Positions 5,889 to 10,801 of a DNA stretch of 10,801 nucleotides are shown here, one piece after another (within the stretch, counting starts at the first letter, position 1; each line of letters starts with the position of its first letter). The translations under genes and the position numbers were made by a program. The notes under the pieces were generated by a model. That model made no database searches and had not been told where the DNA came from. It saw only the letters and a list, made by a program, of their open reading frames with translations. The stretch is from a bacterium (GTDB lineage: Bacteria > RBG-13-66-14), in the NCBI GenBank assembly GCA_035528375.1, contig DATKYS010000075.1, positions 1-10,801 on the forward strand, in the 5' to 3' direction.

Positions 5889-7246
5889 ACAACCTGAAGC
5901 TGGCCCTCCGTGGCGTGACGCGGAATAAGCGCCGCACCCTCATGACGCTCTCCGCCATCACAATCGCGCTGATGACGATGGTAATTTTAGGCGCCTTCAT
6001 GGACGGCGCAACCAAACAGACAGAGGACGGAGTAATCGAGATCACGGGGCACGTCCAGCTCTACGCGCCGGGGTACTACGACGAGAGGCGCACCCTTCCC
6101 ACCGACATCGCCATCGGCGACCTCGACCACACCCTGGCGGAAATCCGGGGGATGGGCGGGGTCGTTGACGTCACGCCCCAGATAAACTTCGGCGGGCTGG
6201 CCATCCACGACGAGAAACAGATGACCGGCCTCTTCAGCGGAATCGAGCCAGAATCAGCCGACCGCATCCACGGTTACACGGACAAGGTCACCCAGGGGCG
6301 GTATCTCACCGACAACGACGTGGACGGCTGCCTGATCGGCTATCGGTTCGCCGAGCTCCTGGGCATCGGGGTCGGGGACGCGCTCACCTACGTGACTCAG
6401 ACCTCCTACGGAGCCCTTACCGCCGCCGACCTTACGGTAGTCGGCGTCGTGAAGACGATGAATCCTATGATTGACGAGGCGGGGGTGCTCCTGCGCCTGG
6501 AGGATGCCCAGCGGCACATGGAGCTCCCGAACGCCGCCACGGCGATAATCGTCACCGGAGAGGACGCGGACAAATCCGTCGAACTCAAGGAGAGCCTCCT
6601 CGCCCTTTTGAACGCCGGTGTCGAGCTCAAAACGGAGCCCCTCCAACCCGTAACCCCGGAAACCGAGGACGTTGTGCCGCTATTCGCGGAGGAGGCTCCC
6701 ACGGGGGGCTTCGAGGTGCCGGATGAAGTTATCATGGCTCCAACCAAAGAAGGCTTCGAGGGCTACACGTGGTACGAGCTCAACCACCTGATCTTCGATT
6801 TAATCAACCAGAAGGACCAGATGCTGGACGTCCTCCGCGCCGTCCTGCTCATCCTTGCGGCGGCCATGATAGCCAACACCATGCTGACCAACGTCTTCGA
6901 GCGCACCCGGGAGATCGGGGTAATGATGGCCATGGGGGCCAAGGGACGCCAGGTGCTCCTTGTGTTCCTCGGCGAGGCGGCCGCCCTGGGAATCATCGGC
7001 TCACTGGCGGGCGTGGCGCTGGGCGCCGGGATCGGACTCGTTTTACAGAGTGTCGGCATAAACCTGGGCGATGCATACAGCTCCCTGACGAACGTGCCTA
7101 TGGGCCAGGTCTTCCACCCCCTCGTTGCACCGCTGAGGCTCGTACAATTCTTCCTCCTGGGATTCGTCGTCAGTGTCTTCGCCGGGTTGTACCCCGCGGC
7201 CAAGGCCGCTCGGATGCTGCCCACCAAAGCCCTGCGCTTTATCTAA
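5885..7246 (+). CDS. FtsX-type ABC permease, LolC/E-MacB family (first paralogue)
   Basis: A 453-residue inner-membrane permease with MacB/LolE topology: one N-terminal helix (about 18-40), a large periplasmic domain (about 41-315), then three helices (about 316-338, 366-390, 420-440). The FtsX domain contains TNVFERTREIGVMMAMGAKG (335-354), and the chain ends YPAAKAARMLPTKALRF, the family's usual C-terminus. Within the periplasmic domain a conserved part (to about residue 240) is followed by an acidic, proline-rich stretch (about 245-287) unlike the same place in the downstream paralogue. It overlaps the ATPase gene by ATGA. The second permease begins 51 bases after its stop. The pair could form a LolC/LolE-like heterodimer or two alternative homodimers on one ATPase. 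Family assignment is firm; cargo is inferred from the LolA-like gene downstream. Confidence 0.88.
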   Translation: MNNLKLALRGVTRNKRRTLMTLSAITIALMTMVILGAFMDGATKQTEDGVIEITGHVQLYAPGYYDERRTLPTDIAIGDLDHTLAEIRGMGGVVDVTPQINFGGLAIHDEKQMTGLFSGIEPESADRIHGYTDKVTQGRYLTDNDVDGCLIGYRFAELLGIGVGDALTYVTQTSYGALTAADLTVVGVVKTMNPMIDEAGVLLRLEDAQRHMELPNAATAIIVTGEDADKSVELKESLLALLNAGVELKTEPLQPVTPETEDVVPLFAEEAPTGGFEVPDEVIMAPTKEGFEGYTWYELNHLIFDLINQKDQMLDVLRAVLLILAAAMIANTMLTNVFERTREIGVMMAMGAKGRQVLLVFLGEAAALGIIGSLAGVALGAGIGLVLQSVGINLGDAYSSLTNVPMGQVFHPLVAPLRLVQFFLLGFVVSVFAGLYPAAKAARMLPTKALRFI

Positions 7247-7259
7247 CCGGGAGTTTTTT

Positions 7260-7301
7260 ATGAGACGCACGACGGGGCTCAAGAGGGGGTGTGACCGATG
7301 A
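7260..7301 (+). other. Possible 13-codon leader ORF before the second permease
   Basis: An ATG at 7260 preceded by GGGAG with a six-base gap (7250-7254) opens a 13-codon frame encoding MRRTTGLKRGCDR. Its TGA (7299-7301) overlaps the ATG of the second permease as ATGA. The ribosome site and overlap geometry are those of a translated, coupling leader. The peptide resembles nothing I know and such an ORF can arise by chance. Confidence 0.25.
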
Positions 7302-8650
7302 ACAATTTCAAGCTCGCCGTCCGCGGCGTGACGCGCAACAAGAGACGCTCCCTGATCACCGTCGCGGCCATTACCGTGGTGCTGATGATGATCGTCGTCA
7401 CCGACTCCCTCATAGACGGCATGTACCACATGTTGAACGACAAGGCGGTGGAGGCCAGCGGTCACGTGCAGATTTACGCCCCGGGGTACTACGACGAGAA
7501 GCGCACTCTGCCCACCGACATCGCCATCGGCCATCTGAACCGGGTCATGGAGACGCTCCGGGACACCGAGGGCGTCGTGGACGTAACGGCCCAGATAACC
7601 TTCGGAGGCCTGGCCACCTTCGCGGGAAACGAGATCGGCGGTGTTTTCATCGGTATCGAGCCCGAAGCCGCCGGGCGCATCCACCGCTACTCCGACAAGG
7701 TCATGGAGGGTCGGTATCTGGACGAGGGGGACGCGGACGGCTGCCTGATCGGGTACCGTCTGGCCGAGCTGCTGGGCATTAAACTGGGCGACGTGCTCAC
7801 CGTCGTCACACGGACCGCCTACGGCGCGCTGACCGCCATTGACCTCACCGTCGTGGGGATTGTGGCGACGATGAATTCGATGATAGACGAGGGCGGGGCG
7901 CTCATGCTCCTGTCGGACGCGCAGGCGTATCTTGAGCTTCCGGACGCCGCCACCGCCATCATCGTCAACGGCGAGGACCCGATGGAATCCGGGGCGATGG
8001 AAGAAAAAGTCCTGGCCGCCCTCACGACTGAAATTGGTATGGTACCTGATACCGGCGGACCCGCCGTCGCGCCAGAGGAATCCTCCACTCTCGCCGGGGA
8101 GTTGTCCCCGGAAGGCTCCGGGGAGCCGGAAAAGATCGAATCGCCCACGCGCGAGGGCTTCGAGACCTACACCTGGCAGGAGCTTTCTTACATACTCGTC
8201 GAAATGGCGCAAATGCAACAAGGGGTTGTGGGCATCATCCGCGCCATCATGATCATCCTGGCCATGGCGATGATCATCAGCACGATGCTGACCAACGTCT
8301 TCGAGCGCACCCGGGAGATCGGAGTGCTGATGGCCATGGGCGCCAAGGGGCGGCAGGTGATGTTGCTGTTCCTGGGGGAGGCGGCCGTGCTGGGCTTCCT
8401 GGGCTCCTTCTTCGGGGTGGCAATCGGGACCGGCCTGGGATTGATACTCCAGAACGTGGGCATAGACTTCGGTGAAGGTTTATCCTCCATGATGACTATC
8501 CCCATTGACAACGTCATCTACGGCCTGGTGACGCCCGAGATGGTTCTGGGGGCCTTCTTCTTGGGGATCATCGTCAGCGTCATCGCCGGGCTTTACCCCG
8601 CCGCAAAGGCCGCCCGGTTGCAGCCGACAAAAGCCCTGCGCTTTATCTAA
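7298..8650 (+). CDS. FtsX-type ABC permease, LolC/E-MacB family (second paralogue)
   Basis: A 450-residue permease collinear with the gene upstream: same opening (MNN.KLA.RGVTRNKRR), 18 of 20 residues identical at 61-80, and the same FtsX core (TNVFERTREIGVLMAMGAKG, 332-351) and C-terminus (YPAAKAARLQPTKALRFI). Membrane segments fall at about 18-38, 312-334, 360-387 and 414-434. The exception is about residues 245-284, rich in Pro, Glu, Ser and Gly, with little similarity to the same stretch of the first paralogue although both return to register at REGFETYTW/KEGFEGYTW. GAGGGGG upstream and the ATG at 7298 support the start. A 38-base tract in the FtsX region is identical between the two genes. 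The tandem copy presumably arose by duplication and now supplies the second half of a LolCE-like complex, or a variant with different cargo. Confidence 0.88.
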   Translation: MNNFKLAVRGVTRNKRRSLITVAAITVVLMMIVVTDSLIDGMYHMLNDKAVEASGHVQIYAPGYYDEKRTLPTDIAIGHLNRVMETLRDTEGVVDVTAQITFGGLATFAGNEIGGVFIGIEPEAAGRIHRYSDKVMEGRYLDEGDADGCLIGYRLAELLGIKLGDVLTVVTRTAYGALTAIDLTVVGIVATMNSMIDEGGALMLLSDAQAYLELPDAATAIIVNGEDPMESGAMEEKVLAALTTEIGMVPDTGGPAVAPEESSTLAGELSPEGSGEPEKIESPTREGFETYTWQELSYILVEMAQMQQGVVGIIRAIMIILAMAMIISTMLTNVFERTREIGVLMAMGAKGRQVMLLFLGEAAVLGFLGSFFGVAIGTGLGLILQNVGIDFGEGLSSMMTIPIDNVIYGLVTPEMVLGAFFLGIIVSVIAGLYPAAKAARLQPTKALRFI

Positions 8651-8661
8651 CGAGGGAGACA

Positions 8662-9393
8662 ATGCGACGCCTGACCTTTTTTCTCCTCCTCCTCGCGCTT
8701 CCGGGGATGACCGTCACCGCCGAGGAAGTGATCCTGGCCGTGGACGCCAACATGGTCTACGACACGCTCACCGCCGTGGCCAAGATGGAGATAGTCACCC
8801 CGGAGGGGGACACGCGCACCAAGCTCATGACCATCATCGCAAGGGGCGCAGACGACGCCCTCATCGAGGTCACGTACCCCCAGCGGGAGGCCGGCACCCG
8901 CCAGCTCCGCCTGGGCGACGAGCTGTGGCTCTACATCCCCGCCGAGGACAAGGAGCTCAAGCTGACCGGCAACATGCTGCGGCGCTCCATGCTGGGCAGC
9001 GACTACTCCTACGAGGACATGATGTCGCGCCACGAGATCCTGGACGACTACGACGCCGAGCTGGAAGGCACCGAGGATTACCGGGGGCGGAGCTGCTACG
9101 TGATTCTGTTGACCGCCAGGCGGCCCGACGTCACCTACCGCACCCAGCGGGTCTGGGTAGACGCCCTGCTTCTGGTGCCGCTGAAGCAGGACATGTTCGC
9201 CGCCTCGGGCACGCTTCTAAAAGAATCCACCATGGGCGGCATCGCCCAGTACGGCGACCGCTGGTACCCCACGGTCGTGGTGATGCGCGACCTGGTGCGC
9301 GGCTCGGGCAAGACCACGGTGACCATGTCCAACCTCACCTTCGACGTGGTGATACCCGAGGGGACTTTTAGCAAGTCCAACCTGCGCGGTTGA
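8662..9393 (+). CDS. LolA-like outer-membrane lipoprotein-sorting protein (PF17131-like)
   Basis: A 243-residue secreted protein. It has a cleavable signal peptide (MRRLTFFLLLLALPGMTVTA, cleavage likely before Glu21) with no lipobox Cys, so it should be soluble in the periplasm. The mature sequence has the features of the LolA-like sorting family: a start like ILAVDANM (24-31), LIEVTYPQREAGTRQLRLGDELWLYIP (67-93, split by short loops) and the hallmark NMLRRSMLGSDYSYEDMMS (104-122). LolA-type proteins use a half-open beta-barrel to shield a lipoprotein's acyl chains. It follows the second permease by 11 bases with AGGGAG ahead of the ATG, so it is the last gene of the ABC operon. The likely job is receiving cargo extracted by the transporter. 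The family also occurs beside RND-type lipid transporters, so cargo may be a lipid rather than a lipoprotein. Confidence 0.87.
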   Translation: MRRLTFFLLLLALPGMTVTAEEVILAVDANMVYDTLTAVAKMEIVTPEGDTRTKLMTIIARGADDALIEVTYPQREAGTRQLRLGDELWLYIPAEDKELKLTGNMLRRSMLGSDYSYEDMMSRHEILDDYDAELEGTEDYRGRSCYVILLTARRPDVTYRTQRVWVDALLLVPLKQDMFAASGTLLKESTMGGIAQYGDRWYPTVVVMRDLVRGSGKTTVTMSNLTFDVVIPEGTFSKSNLRG

Positions 9394-9418
9394 CACAGCC
9401 CCGGACCGCTGGCATACT
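9390..9418 (+). promoter_or_regulatory. Promoter overlapping the LolA-like stop codon
   Basis: A perfect TTGACA (9390-9395), whose TGA is also the stop codon of the preceding gene, is followed by a 17-base spacer and CATACT (9413-9418) with an extended -10 TGG just before it. RNA would start near 9425 and leave a leader of about 70 bases for the zinc-ribbon gene at 9495. Confidence 0.6.
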
Positions 9419-9452
9419 CCGATTGAGCTAAAAGGTTCACCCCAAAGGAAGG

Positions 9453-9472
9453 CAAGGGGTATAAACCCCTTG
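9453..9472. repeat. Perfect hairpin in the leader of the zinc-ribbon gene
   Basis: CAAGGGGT (9453-9460), loop ATAA, ACCCCTTG (9465-9472). It lies 22 bases before the ATG at 9495. There is no T-tract, so it is unlikely to be a simple terminator. It could be a mobile palindromic repeat of the kind at 147-363 or a leader structure affecting translation. Confidence 0.5.
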
Positions 9473-9494
9473 TCTCCCCCATCCCCCTGGACGC

Positions 9495-10280
9495 ATGGAC
9501 GCTAAGCGCGACATCTGCCCCAACTGCGGCACCCGGTACGAGGCGGACGGCAAGTTCTGCATCATGTGCGGAACCCCCCGCCCCAAAGGGGACATGGTCT
9601 GCCCCTCCTGCGGTGAGCCGATCCGCGAGACGGACATCTTCTGCGGCAACTGCGGCTTCCGCCTGCGCGGCGACGGCTCCAAGGTGCCGGCCCGCCTGGA
9701 GCCCGAGGAGGAGGCCAAGCTCCACCACACCCCCACCGACGCGCCCATCACCCTCTCCGAGCTCCTGGCCGTGCCGCCGAAGCTCCCCGACGACGGTCTC
9801 ATCGTCCGCAAGGCCACCACGGGGGTCAAGTACGGTCCGGGGTCCTTCGAGCGCATCAAGAAGCTCATCCGCAAAGGGGCCATCACCGGGGACGACACCA
9901 TCGGCACCGGCGACGGGCGCTGGTGGCTCATCAAGGACCACCCCCAGACCTGCGAGCTGGTCGGCGTCGAGGTGGAGGAACCCGAGGAGGTCAAGATTGA
10001 CCTCGCCGCGCCCCGCATCGAACCGGAGACGAAAAAATCCGTCACCAAGGTGTCCGCGGAAGAGGAGAAGGACCTCCCGCCGCGTCCCGGCCTCATACCG
10101 CCCGACAACATCTACATCTACCTCATAGACTCCAAGAAGGAGATGGGGCCGATGAGCTACGCGACCCTGGTCAAGTACATCCGCAACGGAACGCTGGCCA
10201 AGCACGATTACATCTACTCGACCAAGAACAAGTGGACCAGCTTCCGCGACCTGTTGAAGGAGGCCGGCGAGGGGGCGTAG
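9495..10280 (+). CDS. Double zinc-ribbon protein with two GYF_2-like domains
   Basis: A 261-residue soluble protein without signal peptide or membrane segment. Two zinc ribbons open it: Cys8/11/22/25 and Cys36/39/50/53, each CxxC...CxxCG. A linker (about 58-98) leads to a first GYF_2-like domain (about 101-150; YGPGSFERIKKLIRKGAI, then a Trp pair in RWWLIKD). An acidic, charged linker (about 157-200) precedes a second GYF_2-like domain (about 206-255; MGPMSYATLVKYIRNGTL, then KWTSFRDLL). GYF_2 domains are small protein-binding modules of about 50 residues, often fused to zinc ribbons in poorly described bacterial proteins, and no biochemical role is firmly assigned. The ATG at 9495 is preceded only by a weak GGA. 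Its own promoter (9390-9418) separates it from the ABC operon. Domain calls are from pattern; function unknown. Confidence 0.8.
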   Translation: MDAKRDICPNCGTRYEADGKFCIMCGTPRPKGDMVCPSCGEPIRETDIFCGNCGFRLRGDGSKVPARLEPEEEAKLHHTPTDAPITLSELLAVPPKLPDDGLIVRKATTGVKYGPGSFERIKKLIRKGAITGDDTIGTGDGRWWLIKDHPQTCELVGVEVEEPEEVKIDLAAPRIEPETKKSVTKVSAEEEKDLPPRPGLIPPDNIYIYLIDSKKEMGPMSYATLVKYIRNGTLAKHDYIYSTKNKWTSFRDLLKEAGEGA

Positions 10281-10303
10281 CCGGGCCGGGGTAGGCGAGG
10301 GGG

Positions 10304-10404
10304 CGCGTGGGATCGGCGACGGGGGCGGTCATGAAACCCGCTGGTCGCCAGGCGGAACGCGAACAGGGGTCGGCAACGGGACGCGTGGGATCGGCGACGG
10401 GGGC
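10304..10404. repeat. Imperfect direct duplication, 78-bp period, with identical 23-base cores
   Basis: The same 23 bases, starting CGCGTGGGATCG and ending ACGGGGGC, occur at 10304-10326 and 10382-10404. The bases that follow are partly alike (GGTCATGAAACC versus TGTTGTGAAGTC), and a degraded copy, GTCGGCAACGGG, lies at 10369-10380. This looks like a local tandem duplication downstream of the zinc-ribbon gene, with no coding frame preserved. Confidence 0.6.
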
Positions 10405-10416
10405 TGTTGTGAAGTC

Positions 10417-10448
10417 GGGGCCGTTCTTTGCGACCGGCGCCTTTTTTT
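10417..10448 (+). terminator. Probable Rho-independent terminator (first of two)
   Basis: GGGGCCG (10417-10423) pairs with CGGCGCC (10435-10441) with one mismatch, followed directly by seven T (10442-10448). It is placed to end the transcript of the zinc-ribbon/GYF_2 gene. Confidence 0.5.
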
Positions 10449-10477
10449 AAGGGGGATTGATAAGGGTGACTGTGAAC

Positions 10478-10516
10478 CCGGCGCCGTCCAATAGAAGACG
10501 GGGACCGGCTTTTTTT
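10478..10516 (+). terminator. Probable Rho-independent terminator (second of two)
   Basis: CCGG (10478-10481) and CCGTC (10484-10488) pair with GACGG (10497-10501) and CCGG (10505-10508) around an 8-base loop with a small internal bulge. One C and then seven T (10510-10516) follow. It shares the GACCGGC...T7AAG wording of the terminator 60 bases upstream, suggesting duplication. Confidence 0.55.
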
Positions 10517-10626
10517 AAGAAATCACGAAACGGCCCCGGTGGGACAATCCTCCACGGGCCGCTTAAACATCGGTGTAGCCGGCATTCCCCGCTCCGGGGA
10601 TCCAGGACGGCCTCGTCCGGTCCGGT

Positions 10627-10641
10627 GTGCTAAAATAGCAC
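10627..10641 (+). promoter_or_regulatory. Extended -10 promoter inside a 15-base palindrome
   Basis: GTGCTA-AAA-TAGCAC (10627-10641) is a perfect inverted repeat that contains TGC-TAAAAT (10628-10636), an extended -10 element. No -35 box is seen 16-18 bases upstream. RNA would start near 10643, about 27 bases before the GTG at 10670. The symmetry makes it a candidate operator. Confidence 0.45.
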
Positions 10642-10669
10642 CGAATTAAAGCCGTCCGGAGAGGTTGGC

Positions 10670-10801
10670 GTGTACTGTCCCGCCTGCGGCAAGGAAAACC
10701 CCGATCACGCGCGCTTCTGCCGCCATTGCGGTACGCGGATGCCCGACCTGGCCACGGAGACCACCACCGACGCCGACCTCGAGCTCATCGAGGGCGCCAG
10801 T
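10670..10801 (+). CDS. N-terminus of a second zinc-ribbon protein (partial)
   Basis: A GTG at 10670 with GGAGAGG five bases upstream (10658-10664) opens a frame that runs off the window after 44 codons. It begins MYCPACGKENPDHARFCRHC, a zinc ribbon with Cys3/6 and Cys17/20, followed by GTRMPDLATETTTDADLELI, an acidic linker. The CxxCGxxN...FCxxCG pattern is that of the short ribbons that head many multi-domain or membrane-anchored bacterial proteins. The rest is outside the window, so neither the domain partner nor function can be stated. Its position beside another zinc-ribbon protein suggests a cluster of related genes, but it has its own promoter and lies beyond two terminators. Confidence 0.65.
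   Translation, partial: MYCPACGKENPDHARFCRHCGTRMPDLATETTTDADLELIEGAS

Larger units (their letters stand above)
10281..10669. other. 389-base gene-free region between two zinc-ribbon genes
   Basis: No convincing reading frame on either strand. The stretch contains the 78-bp-period duplication, two T-tract terminators, a hairpin CGGCCC/GGGCCG (10531-10561, imperfect inner stem), two small stem-loops (10586-10600 and 10605-10618) and the promoter for the last gene. I see no tRNA-like fold and cannot assign a small RNA, although a transcript ending at one of the terminators is possible. Confidence 0.5.

Noticed and set aside
7043-8221. 392-residue minus-strand open frame antisense to both permeases
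   Set aside because: GC-rich third positions of the real genes leave the antisense frame open; the translation is low-complexity, His/Gly/Asp-rich and matches no family, while the plus-strand genes are clear.
9135-10205. 356-residue minus-strand open frame antisense to the LolA-like and zinc-ribbon genes
   Set aside because: Spans two well-supported plus-strand genes and the promoter between them; no recognisable domain.

Overview
The window reads as chromosomal DNA of a GC-rich, Gram-negative (two-membrane) bacterium. The evidence is the gene content: an outer-membrane beta-barrel C-terminus, a lipopolysaccharide-type heptosyltransferase, an RlpA-like lipoprotein, and a Lol/MacB-type ABC transporter encoded next to a LolA-like protein. 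The density of palindromic intergenic repeats and the zinc-ribbon/GYF_2 proteins fit an uncultivated lineage (FCB-like or another candidate phylum). That placement is inference; there is no rRNA or marker gene here to fix it. I see no tRNA, rRNA, CRISPR array, insertion sequence or phage gene.

Layout. Positions 1-123 hold the last 40 codons of a plus-strand beta-barrel protein. Positions 124-372 hold no gene but several palindromes, including a plus-strand terminator (231-259) and a possible minus-strand terminator (284-316) between two convergent genes. A 10-TM permease of the putative manganese/heavy-metal exporter type runs leftward (373-1584). It is divergent from an MFS transporter (1665-2819), which is followed by a TetR-family regulator (2951-3631) with its own near-consensus promoter. 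Next, on the minus strand, come a heptosyltransferase (4023-5105) and a short RlpA-like lipoprotein (3649-4026) joined by a GTGA overlap.

Positions 5163-9393 form the main plus-strand operon: an ABC ATPase (LolD/MacB type), two tandem paralogous FtsX-type permeases, and a secreted LolA-like outer-membrane lipoprotein-sorting protein. Together they look like a complete inner-membrane extractor plus periplasmic carrier, which would move a lipoprotein or other lipid-like cargo toward the outer membrane. The two permeases are nearly collinear but differ almost completely in one acidic, proline-rich periplasmic stretch.

A promoter whose -35 box overlaps the stop codon of the LolA-like gene appears to start a separate unit for a double-zinc-ribbon protein with two GYF_2-like domains (9495-10280). 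A gene-free stretch (10281-10669) then carries an imperfect 78-bp duplication, two T-tract terminators and several hairpins. It ends in an extended -10 promoter embedded in a palindrome, ahead of a second zinc-ribbon protein cut off by the window end (10670-10801).
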